Position numbers and translations under genes: made by a program
Shown here: in pieces, positions 34,764 through 44,586 of the stretch
Position numbering within the stretch: position 1 is the stretch's first letter
How the letters are laid out: the number at the start of each line of letters is the position of its first letter
Source: Rhodococcus sp. IEGM 1379
Lineage (GTDB): Bacteria; Actinomycetota; Actinomycetes; Mycobacteriales; Mycobacteriaceae
Length of the DNA stretch: 64,000 bases
NCBI RefSeq assembly: GCF_030056815.1
Contig: NZ_JASHKR010000013.1
Location: forward strand, 1-64,000
Direction of reading: 5' to 3'
Notes under the pieces: model-generated
The model's input: only the letters and a program-made list of their open reading frames with translations
Database searches by the model: none
Told to the model about the DNA's origin: nothing

Positions 34764-35783
34764 TCAAGGACGTCCGGCTCTGCCCCGGTTGACCGAGACG
34801 ATCGGAAGCAGGGTCGAGGTCGCCGGAACACCGATCTCACGTGGCGTGACACCGGTCGGCGTCGGGACGTCGATCAGCCGCTCAAGGAGGTCGTCGAGAG
34901 CGCTCTGCCCCTCGTCGACGGCGTCCCGCTCGTCATCGCTGAGCGGGACGGCGGCGAGCATACGCGCCAGATTGTCTTTGGCCTCCAACAGTTAGTCTTT
35001 GCCAGAGGCCTTGGGGGCGTAGAAGTCACAGCGGGCGCATGCGATCCTGTGTGGGCATTGTTCGAAGAAGGTGTAGGTGCACTACCCGTGCCCGAGGTCG
35101 TAGTACTGCCAAGGCTCGTCGGTGGCAGCGGCGCCGGAGGTGACGGCGTCGCGATCGACGAGGACCTCGATGGTGCGGACGTTGCGGGAGAAGTACCCGG
35201 CGTCGTGCTGCTAGCGGATGCAGCCGATCCGCAGTCCGGCGATCTCGTCGCTGCACTGCCGGGAGAAGAACCAGGACAACGTGATTGCGCGGACCAGTTC
35301 GTGTGGGTAGAAGTGCCCGGACCGCGTCTCGGGGAGATCGATCTGCGACAGGTTCAGCCCTGCCCTGAGCAGTTTGGCCCAGATCCCGTCGGCGATTACC
35401 CGTGGGTTCAGGCCGAGCAGCGCGGTGATGCTGCGCAGAGTGGCCAGCGCCCGCCCAGGGTCGAAGCGACGCGGCAGCCATTCCCATTCCTGGCAGTCGG
35501 CGAAGAACCTCCGGATCGCTGCGAGATGGCCCTCCTTGGTCGAGGCCGTCAGCGGCTCGCCGATGCGATCTTCGATTCCGGCGGTGCGCTGCACGTAGTC
35601 GCCGACGTTCATCGTGCCCCGCGCCGCGACCCCTGCCGCACACATCTGCCGAGTCCATGCCGTCGGATCGGCGGCGGCGTCGGCGCTCGGCTGCGAGCCA
35701 GCGGTCGACCCACTGCTGCCAGACCTGCGCACCGCCAGTCGACCGAGCAGTACCACGACCGGTGGTCGCGGGCGGCGGGTCAC
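34764..35783 (-). pseudogene. tyrosine site-specific integrase relic with three in-frame stops and deleted catalytic core
   Basis: A single minus-strand frame reads GHLAAIRRFFADCQEWEWLP, RRFDPGRALATLRSITALLG, FYPHELVRAITLSWFFSRQC, RIGCIR, stop, QHDAGYFSRNVRTIEVLVDR, YYDLGHG, stop, CTYTFFEQCPHRIACARCDF, stop, LLEAKDNLARMLAAVPLS to the natural end. Stops are TAG at 35213, TAG at 35084 and TAA at 34994. Related integrases have about 150 residues with the RHxxR/Tyr active site between QHD and AGYF; here those flanks are joined directly. N-terminal DNA-binding residues continue in another frame beyond 35760. Inactive. Confidence 0.72.
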
Positions 35784-35809
35784 AGAACCGACCCACAGCG
35801 CTCGAATAG

Positions 35810-35876
35810 CGTACCGAGATGGCCGACCCTTTCACAGTCTGGCAAGAAGTCACCGCGACCGATGCCACCACCTGAG
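35810..35876 (+). mobile_element. IS6-family transposase extreme C-terminus
   Basis: RTEMADPFTVWQEVTATDAT, T, stop, matching the tails at 31545 and 43800. Only about 67 bp remain. Confidence 0.6.
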
Positions 35877-35967
35877 AATGAACGGCCCGGCGGGGTCCTG
35901 TGACAGCCTGTCCAAACATGACTCGCTGCTTAGCTTTTCGACTAACGCCACAGCGCCATCCACCCCG

Positions 35968-37578
35968 TCACGGGACGAGCTTTTCCTCCCCCTCCGCGTT
36001 CTCCTCGCTCGGTCGACGGCCGCTGTCGAGTGAGAGCGTCGCGAAAAAGCCCAGGCAGAGAAATGCTGCAGCAGAGAATGCCGCGTAGCGGGTTCCATCG
36101 GAGAATGCAACCTTCGCGTCCTCCGCGATCTGCTCCGTTGCCGGGTCGGCGGCTAACCCTGCGATTGAGGCACCCGCGCTGTTCACCACGCTCGCGACGA
36201 TACCCACACGTTGTGCCTCCGGCACACCTTGATCGCTGAGACTGCTGTCCAGCGCAGCGCCGGTGGAAGCGAACAGCACGGTTCCAAGAATGGCGATGCC
36301 AAGTGCCGATCCGATCTGACGCGAGGTGCTCTGTGTCCCGGAGCCCTGTCCGCTCTGTTCGACAGAGACATCCTTGAGTACCACTCCAGTGAGCTGGGCG
36401 GTTGCAAGGCCAACGCCGAGTCCGTAGATGAATAGCAGCGGTACGAGCACACCCCACCCGGTGTTGGGGCCGATTGCGAGGCCGATCCCGGCGACGCCGA
36501 CGATCTCAGCAGCGAGGCCGACGCGCACGATCACGACAGGGGAGACCCGGTTGCCGAATGCTCCGGCGAAGCCGCTTGCCACGAAGGAGCCGCCAGCGAG
36601 GGCCACCAGGATCAGACCTGTGTTGAGGGCGGTGAAGCCCAGCACGTTCTGCAGCCAGAGTGGCAGGGAGAGGATGATGCCGAACTCTCCGAGCGAGACG
36701 ATCATTGCCGCGAGGTTGCCGTTGCGGAAGGAGGGGATGGAGAACAGGTCGAAGGCGAGCATCGTGCTCCGCCCCATCCGCTCGCGGTGGCGCCCCCACA
36801 CAACGAAGGCGACGCCGGCGATCACCGCGAGAGCGAAGAACATCGGGATCGGGGAGATATCGAGCGGCCATGTCCAGTCGCCGATCACTGGCCGCGTGTT
36901 GACGGCCCACCAGCCGTAGACGCGGCCCTCGATCAGGGCGAAAACGAGCGAGCCACTGGCCACGATCGAGAGCAGCGCGCCGACCAGGTCAATGCGTCGA
37001 GAGTCGGTGGAGTCCTTCGATTCGGTGACGGTGAGCAGAACACCGATGACGATGATGATGCCCAGCGGAATATTGATGCCGAATGCCCAGCGCCACGAAT
37101 ATGCGGTCGTCAGCCAGCCGCCGAGCAGTGGGCCGAGTGCGGCCATACCACCGATGGCCGAACCCCAGACCGCGAAGGCAATCGCCCGCTCGTGTCCGCG
37201 GAAGTTCGCGTTGATCAGAGACAGCGTCGTCGGCAACACCATCGCGCCGCCGACACCCTGTATCAGGCGCGAGGCGATAAGCAGTTCGCCTGTCGGGGCC
37301 AGCGCGGCCGCAACAGAGGCGAGTGCAAAAATCACTACGCCGATAAGCAGCATCTTGCGGCGACCGACGCGGTCGGCGAGCGTTCCGAAGACCAGTAGCA
37401 GGGCGGCGAAGACGAGCGTGTAGGACTCCTGCACCCACTGCACCTGGGTGGAGGAGATATCCAGATCGTCGATGATCGAGGGAATCGCGACGTTGACGAT
37501 CGTAGAGTCGACGATGATCAGTGACACTGCGATGCTGATGAAAACGAGGCCAGCCCAGCGACGTCGTGAGGATTCCAT
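35968..37578 (-). CDS. MFS drug exporter, DHA2 (14-span) family
   Basis: About 536 residues with 14 hydrophobic spans. Motif A is GTLADRVGRRKMLLIG after span 2, the DHA2/antiporter motif C is in AALGPLLGGWLT, and span 1 contains SLIIVDSTIVNVAIPSI with the usual D-x-T-I-V-N-V-A. It should use the proton gradient to export hydrophobic drugs or toxic metabolites. ATG at 37578 is preferred over TTG at 37593, being spaced correctly from GAGCGGGG. Divergent from a MarR gene that probably represses it. The C-terminal tail is acidic. Confidence 0.92.
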   Translation of the reverse strand: MESSRRRWAGLVFISIAVSLIIVDSTIVNVAIPSIIDDLDISSTQVQWVQESYTLVFAALLLVFGTLADRVGRRKMLLIGVVIFALASVAAALAPTGELLIASRLIQGVGGAMVLPTTLSLINANFRGHERAIAFAVWGSAIGGMAALGPLLGGWLTTAYSWRWAFGINIPLGIIIVIGVLLTVTESKDSTDSRRIDLVGALLSIVASGSLVFALIEGRVYGWWAVNTRPVIGDWTWPLDISPIPMFFALAVIAGVAFVVWGRHRERMGRSTMLAFDLFSIPSFRNGNLAAMIVSLGEFGIILSLPLWLQNVLGFTALNTGLILVALAGGSFVASGFAGAFGNRVSPVVIVRVGLAAEIVGVAGIGLAIGPNTGWGVLVPLLFIYGLGVGLATAQLTGVVLKDVSVEQSGQGSGTQSTSRQIGSALGIAILGTVLFASTGAALDSSLSDQGVPEAQRVGIVASVVNSAGASIAGLAADPATEQIAEDAKVAFSDGTRYAAFSAAAFLCLGFFATLSLDSGRRPSEENAEGEEKLVP

Positions 37579-37587
37579 TTTTACCCC

Positions 37588-37612
37588 GCTCAATAATTAG
37601 GCTCAATAATTA
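37588..37612. promoter_or_regulatory. tandem operator-like repeats between MFS and MarR genes
   Basis: CTCAATAATTAG occurs twice in direct repeat (37589-37600 and 37602-37613 approximately) in an AT-rich island immediately upstream of the exporter start. Position and spacing suit a MarR binding site covering the exporter promoter. Confidence 0.55.
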
Positions 37613-37656
37613 GTCAGTCGGCTGATGAAAGTTGAGACTAGTTCTACCATGGGCGC

Positions 37657-38145
37657 ATGAGGAAAGCGGAGCTGCCGGACACTCCATCTGTCGTGAAATC
37701 TGTCGCACCGTCTCCGGCGGGTGCCGGGGACAGCGCCATCGAGAGCGTGCACCTACCCGAGAACTGGCCAACTGCCCGACTGCTCTCCACGGCGGCACGC
37801 GCCGTCGAACGACGCTGGGCAGATGCCCTGACGGAACTCGGCCTGACTCACGCAGGGCTCATCGTTCTGCACCTGATCGAGCTCGGCGTGAGCACGCAGG
37901 CCGAGCTTGCCCGGAACGCCCATGTCGAGGCGCAGACGATGTCGCGCACCGTCGACCGACTCGAGAGGGCGGGGCACATTACGCGCTCCCCCGATACAGT
38001 AGATCGGCGACGCCATGTGGTGCACGTAACGCCGGAGGGACACGCTTTGTGGCAACGTGCACGAGGGCTGGAGGCGGCGGTCTTCCCGGCCGTCGCTGAC
38101 CCTGAAGCGCTGCGTACCGCGCTACTGCAGATCATCAAGCGGTAG
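37657..38145 (+). CDS. MarR-family transcriptional regulator
   Basis: 162 residues. A winged HTH spans about residues 65-130: GVSTQAELARNAHVEAQTMS, RTVDRLERAGHITRSPDTVD, RRRHVVHVTPEGHAL. The first 40 residues are disordered and Ser/Pro-rich. It is divergent from the DHA2 exporter with about 80 bp between starts and is expected to repress both until a phenolic or drug ligand binds. Confidence 0.88.
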   Translation: MRKAELPDTPSVVKSVAPSPAGAGDSAIESVHLPENWPTARLLSTAARAVERRWADALTELGLTHAGLIVLHLIELGVSTQAELARNAHVEAQTMSRTVDRLERAGHITRSPDTVDRRRHVVHVTPEGHALWQRARGLEAAVFPAVADPEALRTALLQIIKR

Positions 38146-38185
38146 GGCTCCCCCCGAAGAATAACCACGATTCACTCGAAGTGAC

Positions 38186-38230
38186 ACTATCAAATCATTT
38201 GGAGTGCAGCAGTTTTCCGCTAGGTGCGAT
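38186..38230. repeat. IS6-subfamily terminal sequence, solo end
   Basis: ACACTATCAAATCATTTGG followed by AGTGCAGCAGTTTTC matches the outer ends of the IS6 remnants at 13905 and 63727 but is not followed by transposase sequence. Confidence 0.5.
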
Positions 38231-38267
38231 GCAGCAAGTTTCGCGTCACAGGATCGATGCCAACACA

Positions 38268-38580
38268 ATGTTCGTCCAAAGATCACGAACACGCGGCACA
38301 GAATCAGGTGTGGTTGGCGATCGTTGCGCTCGCCTCCGAACTGACAGCCTGGATGCAAATGCTAGCGCTGAACAGCAGCGATGCACGTCGACGGGAGCCG
38401 AAACGCCTGCGCCTGCGCGTATTTCGATTGCCGGGCGCATCGCCCGGCCCGCACGGCAAACATGTCTGCGCCTGTCTCGGCGGGCGCCGTGGTCGGGCTT
38501 AGTGGCCTCAGCGTTGGCCAGGCTCGACGCGTTACCGGCGCCGACCCGAATCATGGCGAATCCTATTGGCGCGAGCGGAA
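38268..38580 (+). pseudogene. IS1380-family transposase C-terminal remnant
   Basis: AAQNQVWLAIVALASELTAW, MQMLALNSSDARRREPKRLR, LRVFRLPG, then after a frame change GRIARPARQTCLRLSRRAPW. This is the C-terminal region of IS1380-type transposases (the N-x-x-W-x-x-I-V-x-L-A-x-x-L-x-x-W and R-R-x-E-P-K-R-L-R-L-R blocks). No N-terminus is present. Confidence 0.7.
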
Positions 38581-38873
38581 AGAACACGACTCCGGAAAGT
38601 AGAATCCGGCAGCATCCCGACTGCACACCGGCCGACCTGTCACATCCGGATACTGATTCGGACGGTGAAAACATCGTCGGCGAACCGATCAGGCCGGCAG
38701 TGGCCTCTCATGCAAGATTGAGGCTAACGGGCAGGTTTTTCTGCCGGCGAGAGTAGCGTGTTGAGGATTTCTCCAACAGGGGCGCGAAGAGTTGTTGCGG
38801 TGGCTGAAGTCAATGGTTCCAGTTCGATCGAGGAGCGAAGCAGGATATATTCGTCGTGCCGCGTTGTCCGCTC

Positions 38874-39222
38874 TCACGGACGGCAACGTATCGATCCCGG
38901 TGTTTCTTCAGTCGGTAACTCGCCCCTTTCAACGTCAAAACCTCTTGCGTGATGGACGATTCGGTCGATCATCGCGGCCGCGACCGCCTGATTGCCGAAC
39001 ACGTCACCCCACCGACCGAACGGCAGATTCGATGTCAGAATCAGCGAGGCATCCTCGTAGCGACTCGACACCAACTGGAAAACGCCCCCGAGCACTGCGT
39101 GCAGGGAGGGACCCCGTTCGCGGCGTCCTGTTCGAACGGGATGTAGCCGACCTGGTCGACGATGATCAAAACGTCAATGGCTTCATCGAGTGTTCGTGGC
39201 ATCCCGTAGACGACTAGGGCAG
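38874..39222 (-). pseudogene. IS21-family IstB ATPase remnant interrupted by palindromic insert
   Basis: Minus-strand frames give RTRDAALVVYGMPRTLDEAI, DVLIIVDQVGYIPFEQDAAN, then after an insert FQLVSSRYEDASLILTSNLP, FGRWGDVFGNQAVAAAMIDR, IVHHA. This is the Walker-B/sensor half of an IstB transposition helper. The insert at 39085-39115 disrupts the expected AAN-LFFQLV junction and shifts the frame; a second frame change follows IVHHA. The N-terminal Walker A half and istA are missing. Confidence 0.8.
39085..39115 (-). repeat. palindromic insert, copy 3 (31 bp)
   Basis: CCCCCGAGCAC TGC GTGCAGGGAGGGACCCC, the same hairpin arrangement as at 5032-5063 and 49729-49760 with four or five differences, lying inside istB. 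The + strand carries the C-rich orientation while the host gene is on the minus strand, opposite to the other two copies. Confidence 0.7.
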
Positions 39223-39303
39223 CATCGCGGGTTCGCTCGTTGGCCGAACTGGGTTGTTGCCGAGCAACCGTTCACCGACCACGGTGCGCCGTGAGTTTCG
39301 CTC

Positions 39304-40375
39304 GTGGAGGTGAAGACCATGTATTCCGAGCCCACTGCACCACACTCCGACCCGTCGTTACCCCAGGTCAAAGCTTGTTCAAACACATTCACCCCCCAGG
39401 GAGCATTTGTGTCCACTTCCATGATTGGACGGATCGGGACACATCAAAAGGTGTATATCCGACCGAATATCCGATATCTTTCCCCCACGGCAGCCCCTAC
39501 AGCGGCCGCGCCGCCCCACAGGCGGACTACTGCCTGGAAAGGCGCACGCCCTGAGACCGCCCTCGATCACCGACCACACCGCCCCCGACGCCTCCGGCGA
39601 CTCACCACAACAGCAGCAGTCACCGCCGGCGTGCTCGCCCTTACCCTCGGCAGCGCAGTGGGTCCCGCCGCCACAGACACCGTCATCCACACGATTCCGG
39701 TCGACGCGGGTCCGCGGGGGGTGGCGATCAGCGGCAACCGCGCCTACGTCACCAACAACTCCAGCAATACGGTGTCGATCATCGACACCACCACTACCCC
39801 ACCGGCGATTATCGACACCATCTCGGTCGGGCGGCCCGGCACGGGTCCGTGGGGAGTGGCGATAATCGGTACCCGCGCCTACGTCGCCAACACCGACGGC
39901 ACGGTGTCAGTGATCGACAGCGCCGCCGTCCCACCCGCCGTCACCGCCACCATCCAGGTCGGCACGTATCCGGCCGGGGTGGCAACCAGCGGCGACTACG
40001 CCTACGTCACCAACTTCGGCAGTAGCACGATGTCCGTGATCGCGATCGAACAGGCGCCCGCCCTCGCCGGGACACCCACCGTCGCAGTGGTCGGTACGCC
40101 CTAGGAGTTACACCTTCGCCGTCACCGGAACACCAACCCCCGTGGTCACAGTCACCACCGGCACCCTCCCCACCGGGCTCACCCTCAGTGACTCCGGAGT
40201 CCTGTCCGGAACCCCCACCCAATCCGGGAACTTCCCCGTCACCATCACCGCAACCAACAGCGTTGGCACCACCACCCTCGATGTCACCGTCACCGCTGTT
40301 CCCGTGGTGGACCCGCCCGAGACGGGATCTCTCGGATCTTCGGGCTCGATTTTCGGGAGCAGACCTACCGCCTGA
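39304..40375 (+). pseudogene. secreted YVTN beta-propeller protein with Ig-like tail, frameshifted
   Basis: Frame 1 (39304-40104): a long basic N-region, then a hydrophobic signal TTTAAVTAGVLALTLGSAVG and propeller repeats GPRGVAISGNRAYVTNNSSN, TVSIIDTTT, GVAIIGTRAYVANTDGTVSV, GVATSGDYAYVTNFGS. It stops at 40104 just after VAVVGTP. The next frame continues as SYTFAVTGTPTPVVTVTTGT, LPTGLTLSDSGVLSGTPTQS, an Ig-like/He_PIG domain, to the stop at 40375. A single frame change near 40100 therefore splits one surface protein. Which of several upstream ATGs is used is unclear. The first half alone could still be secreted. Confidence 0.65.
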
Positions 40376-40399
40376 CATGTCCCGTTCTGTTCGTGGCAC

Positions 40400-40441
40400 A
40401 TGCCGGCGCAGTCCCTTGTGAGGGGGATGCGCCGGCATTTC
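40400..40441 (+). terminator. rho-independent terminator after the beta-propeller gene
   Basis: ATGCCGGCGCA at 40400-40410 pairs with TGCGCCGGCAT at 40428-40438, followed by TTT. Confidence 0.75.
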
Positions 40442-41391
40442 TCGGCTGTCTCCAGATTGGCTTTACTGGAAGCGCGAGGAGCAGCGTGAGGACTCGGTGG
40501 GACGTGTCATCTGAGCAGGCCAGCACATAAAAAGGCCCCCAGAATGCGGTAGCGATTAAGGAGACCATCACCAGAGAATGAGCACACCGTATCGGTCCCA
40601 CCGTGCGCCGCACGTCAACGCCGGGTGTCGAGTTGCGGTGCGGCCGTCCGCGTCACAGTGTCCGACAGCTACGCGTTTCAATCCATGTTGCTTCCCGCAT
40701 TGAGATCCACGAGCGTGCCGATCAGTGCTGGACGATGGAACGGCACGGCGCCTTCGTTCTCACGTCTCTCAGACGACTGCCCGTACCTCACAAACAAGCT
40801 GGAAATATCCAACCTCGAAATCAACACTGACACAGTTTAATTCCAGTCTCGCTGAAGTTCCTTCATGCACAACCATCGAAATAGTGCCCCGACCGACAAT
40901 CCAAAGTTACTGAAACACAGCAATATTCACAAGATTCAAACATCGGCTTCCACTCACCCGCCGCGATACCCTCCACACCCCGAATCGACGAGCAGCAGCC
41001 TCTCCCCGCGCAACCGGCACTCGTCGCGCCCTCGACCCGCGCAGCGGCGGCACCCGCCAACTGTGCGCGCAACGGCATCCCGGAGCAGGTCATCCCCGCA
41101 AGTCAGGACACGTAAACAGCGCATCCCGGCAGATTCCGAGCCCCGAAGCCGGCTCCCCGCACCGCACCACGGAAAACACCACACTGCACCGCGGCCCGCA
41201 CTAACACACCACGGCAATCGGCACCCCTCAGTCGGCTCCGAAAACCGCAGCGAGGTCCTCCTCATCTCCACAGAGATCGCCTGCTCGACCGTCAGCATGC
41301 CTGACGCGAGGCCAAGTACCACCAAGGCAGATGATCCGACGGTACTGGGCTACCGACAATCGAATTGATCACGCGCCCAGCACCCTTCACA
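40442..41391. other. 950-bp region without a recognised gene
   Basis: Short frames on both strands only. The part from 40800 to 41380 is proline/serine/arginine-rich in translation and unlike any family I know. AT content rises around 40800-40930. It probably includes decayed coding DNA. Confidence 0.45.
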
Positions 41392-42318
41392 TCATGCAAC
41401 TCGGAACAGAAGCTTGAGTTTCAGCTTCATAATCGTCGCCGCATCCAGCCCGAGTCCGTCCACGAGATAGCGGTCGAACGAACCGTAGGTGCTGTCCATT
41501 TCGTCGAACGCTGCCTGCAGATAGCTGGCATCGACGCCGAGAAGCTGACGGTAGACCTCCGCGTACTCCGGACCTTTCGCTGCAGCGATCCGAGCGATCT
41601 TTGCCTCGATAGCTGCCGCAGAGTACTCATTCGAGAGCAGATAGTCCGCCATGATGGTCTCCCGCGGGACACCGGCGATGCTCAACAGCAGGGCCGATCC
41701 CCATCCGGTGCGGTCCTTTCCGGCGGTGCAGTGAAATACCTGCGCGCCCGGGGTGTCGGCGAGTTCGGTCAACAACTGACCGAATCCGGCACGGGAGACG
41801 GGATCGCTGACGGTGGACCGGTATCCCGACTGGACGTACGCCTGTGCCTGGTCCTTCGTGGTGATTGCCGCGATGTCACCGCTCGGATCAGCGGCGAGGA
41901 CCTGAATCTTCTCGTAGCGGACGCCACTGGGCAGGGTGTTCGGGTTCGCGGTGATCTCGGCCTCGGTGCGCAGATCGTATACCGCCGTCAAATGCAGCGA
42001 TTCGAGGGTCGCCAGGTCTTCGGCATTCGGAGTAATCGCGTTTGCGCGGTAGAACACGCCCTGGCGTACGTGCAGGCCACCGCTGCCGACGTAGCCAGAT
42101 CCTGTGCCTGCCACATCGCGGAAATTGTCTATCGATGCAAGTCGGGGTGCCACAACGGCGGACGGTGCACTCGAGCCGAAGTCCGACGACCCGAATGACG
42201 GTAGGGTTCTCAACTCGGCGGTAGCAGCAGTGATGCCGGCGAACAGGAATGAACCTGCCGCAGCGAGCGCGACGCACGTCCGGGCTTGGTGACGCAAGGC
42301 GAAGGGACGGTGTGGCAT
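41392..42318 (-). CDS. secreted tyrosine-protein phosphatase (PtpB-like)
   Basis: About 308 residues from ATG at 42318 (MPHRPFALRHQARTC). A signal peptide CVALAAAGSFLFAGITAATA precedes the mature chain. The domain begins IDNFRDVAGTGSGYVGSGGL and YDLRTEAEI; the P-loop is VFHCTAGKDRTGWGSALLLS, with the C-x5-R catalytic motif. This is the Tyr_phosphatase3 / PtpB type of dual-specificity phosphatases that remove phosphate from protein Tyr or phosphoinositides outside the cell. An upstream in-frame start (42408) would bury the signal peptide, so I rejected it. Confidence 0.88.
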   Translation of the reverse strand: MPHRPFALRHQARTCVALAAAGSFLFAGITAATAELRTLPSFGSSDFGSSAPSAVVAPRLASIDNFRDVAGTGSGYVGSGGLHVRQGVFYRANAITPNAEDLATLESLHLTAVYDLRTEAEITANPNTLPSGVRYEKIQVLAADPSGDIAAITTKDQAQAYVQSGYRSTVSDPVSRAGFGQLLTELADTPGAQVFHCTAGKDRTGWGSALLLSIAGVPRETIMADYLLSNEYSAAAIEAKIARIAAAKGPEYAEVYRQLLGVDASYLQAAFDEMDSTYGSFDRYLVDGLGLDAATIMKLKLKLLFRVA

Positions 42319-42784
42319 CGAGTGAAGGCTTTCCAGTAGTGGTAGATAGGTTTTCCTGTCATACGCAATAGTGCAGGAAACTGAGTGGCTGAAAAGGGCC
42401 ATGCCCATTCACCGAGACGTAGAAAAGCCGAATATTCACCGGGTAACGATCCTGATTCCGACCTCATCCCGATCCCCCCACACCCACCGCGCCGTCGCGC
42501 CCGCTGCGAAGCCGGAGCAGCCTTGACCCATCGCCGTGGCCGACGCCAGAGGAAACAAGAAAAGTCCCCCGAGAGTCACGGAAATCGGTGCGGCACTTGT
42601 CCAGATGACTTGACGGAGAATCCCAGCCTGACCTCGGGTCGTCGAGACAACTCTGCCGGGGCGGCAGCAATCAACAGCTACCTGATACTCTGCGGAGCGC
42701 ACGTCGAATTCGCTTACATACGTACATGTTCCAGCCCAAGCTCAGCCGTCACACCTGATTGCCTGACCATGCCAAGGAGATCCG
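42319..42784. other. no gene recognised
   Basis: About 465 bp between the divergent phosphatase and SnoaL genes. It must carry both promoters; no convincing open frame was found. Confidence 0.45.
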
Positions 42785-43270
42785 ATGACCGAAATCGCCG
42801 CGCTAGTCAACTCGCTGCTCGAGCGAGTGCAAATACTCGAAGATGAGATTGCGATCCAGAGACTCATCACCGCGTATGGTCCTGCTGTCGACGCCGGCGA
42901 GGCAGACAAGGTCGGTGCCATGTGGACCGAGGATGCCGTGTACGACATCGATATTCGTAACCTGAACGGTCGCGCCGAGATCATCGAGATGGTCCGCACC
43001 AAACCCCACCAGGACTACATCAACACCGGTTGCGGTCATCTCCTGGGCCCGCTCAACATCATCGTCGACGGGGACAATGCCACTGCGACGGGCCATTCTC
43101 AGTTGCTACGACGAAACGAAGGCGACGATTCGTTCCGCGTCTGGCGTGTCGCAGCGAACCGATTCGATCTCGTGAAGGTACTGGGCGAGTGGAAAATCAA
43201 GCAACGCACCACCCGGCTACTCGACGGAAGCTCGTCCGCTCGTGATTTGCTTGCCCGGGCCGACAACTGA
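42785..43270 (+). CDS. SnoaL/NTF2-like nuclear-transport-factor-fold protein
   Basis: 161 residues: VQILEDEIAIQRLITAYGPA, VDAGEADKVGAMWTEDAVYD, GHLLGPLNIIVDGDNATATG, HSQLLRRNEGDDSFRVWRVA, NRFDLVKVLGEWKIKQRTT. The alpha+beta cone of the SnoaL_4 type, with an aromatic ITAYG and WTEDA pair, is typical of small dehydratase, isomerase or ring-hydroxylating beta-subunit-like proteins in steroid and aromatic catabolism. Alone here; a GGAGAT ribosome site precedes the ATG. Substrate unknown. Confidence 0.83.
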   Translation: MTEIAALVNSLLERVQILEDEIAIQRLITAYGPAVDAGEADKVGAMWTEDAVYDIDIRNLNGRAEIIEMVRTKPHQDYINTGCGHLLGPLNIIVDGDNATATGHSQLLRRNEGDDSFRVWRVAANRFDLVKVLGEWKIKQRTTRLLDGSSSARDLLARADN

Positions 43271-43689
43271 TCAAGATCTCTGGGCTGTAGCTACGCTCAG
43301 TCGGCAAAGATAATGATTTGTATTGGATCGTCCGAATATCCCGACCACGTCTCTCCCCAGTTTTACCGCGATTCACCCAACGCGGGCGATTTACACCGCG
43401 ACATTGGATACGGTCGGACAAAGACGGCGTCACCACGAATACTGACATCGGCACCGCCATCGAAATATCGTCCATCCGGTGACGTCCGAGTTCTCTTCAC
43501 AACACGGAGACCCACTATCCGAGTGAACTGCTCCCCTGCCGTTGGACTGAGAAATCCAGTTCCGAGGGACTGTTCATAGCTCCTCTAATGAGAGCTATCG
43601 GACTCCGCATGAGGCAGGGGGTCAGGGGTCGCCGATCCAAGTACTTCCAGCAACCGGGCCGGGAATTCCCATCAGCCGACCCAACAGCG
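43271..43689. other. no gene recognised
   Basis: About 420 bp between the SnoaL gene and the IS6 remnant; only short, non-gene-like frames were seen. Confidence 0.4.
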
Positions 43690-43947
43690 GGAGCGGGCTA
43701 TGAAACGCTTCACATCGTCGCACACGCGCAACGTTCCCTGTCCGCGTACAGCCCGATCTCACCGCCTTTCCGGCCCTGCCAGCATCGACTGACCGCGCCC
43801 GAGATGGCCGACCAATTCACGGTCTGGCAGGAAGTCACCGCGAGCGGTGTTTCCTCCTGAAACGTGAACAACCCCAACGGGATTACATCGCAGCTCACTC
43901 CAAACGACGACGCCGCCAGTTCTTTCAATCAACGTGACAGTGCCCGC
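43690..43947 (+). mobile_element. IS6-family terminal remnant (outer right end)
   Basis: RERAMKRFTSS-like sequence at 43697, then after a frame change AHAQRSLSAYSPISPPFRPC, QHRLTAPEMADQFTVWQEVT, ASGVSS, stop at 43860: the C-terminus of an IS6 transposase. The element ends in CAATCAACGTGACAGTGCCC at 43928-43947, identical to the reverse complement of the end at 31453. Confidence 0.78.
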
Positions 43948-43986
43948 AAGAGGTGCGCCGCCGCGCGCGGCGAAGTATATGAGCGT

Positions 43987-44586
43987 TCAAGGGTCGAGAC
44001 CGTTCTGGGCGAGTGCCGCATGTGACTCGAAGGCTTCGTCGAGGATGGTGACCCAGTCGACAGCCCCCTCGTGCGCGCACCACTCATCGTCGGCGAAGCT
44101 CACAATAGCCAACGCGATAGCGGCGGTGAGTCGGACATTGCGGTCGTCGGGGGACGAGGCCTGCCGTTGAGACAGGCCTGCGGCGACCTCGTGCTGCCAT
44201 CGTGCGGAGACCTCGTGATACCGACCACGCAACACCGGAGTCGCGGCCACGACACGATGCTGGCGAAGTCGGCGTTGTGGATCGTCGTGGGGATCTTCGC
44301 GCACATGGAAAGTGCGCATCACCTGGCGGATCGCCTCGAGATCCGGCTCATCTGCCGGCCGAGCCGTGAGCGCAGCGCAAAAGTCCGGGGTCGCGCTGTC
44401 TGCGTCGATGAAGAGGATCTCGTCCTTAGACCGGAAGTATCGGAAGAAGGTCGTCACCGACACCTGGGCGTCGGCAGCGATTTCCTCGACGGTGGTTGCG
44501 TCGTAGCCGTTTTCGGCGAACCGGCGTAGCGCGGCATCGACGAGGCGATTGCGCGTTGCAAGCTTCTTACTTTCTCGTAGGCCCAT
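43987..44586 (-). CDS. TetR-family transcriptional regulator
   Basis: 199 residues. HTH: NRLVDAALRRFAENGYDATT, VEEIAADAQVSVTTFFRYFR, SKDEILFIDAD, a textbook TetR N-terminus. The C-terminal half is the MftR/TetR_C type. It is divergent from the TauD-like dioxygenase gene and a near-palindrome lies between them at 44686-44701, so it probably controls that gene. Confidence 0.88.
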   Translation of the reverse strand: MGLRESKKLATRNRLVDAALRRFAENGYDATTVEEIAADAQVSVTTFFRYFRSKDEILFIDADSATPDFCAALTARPADEPDLEAIRQVMRTFHVREDPHDDPQRRLRQHRVVAATPVLRGRYHEVSARWQHEVAAGLSQRQASSPDDRNVRLTAAIALAIVSFADDEWCAHEGAVDWVTILDEAFESHAALAQNGLDP

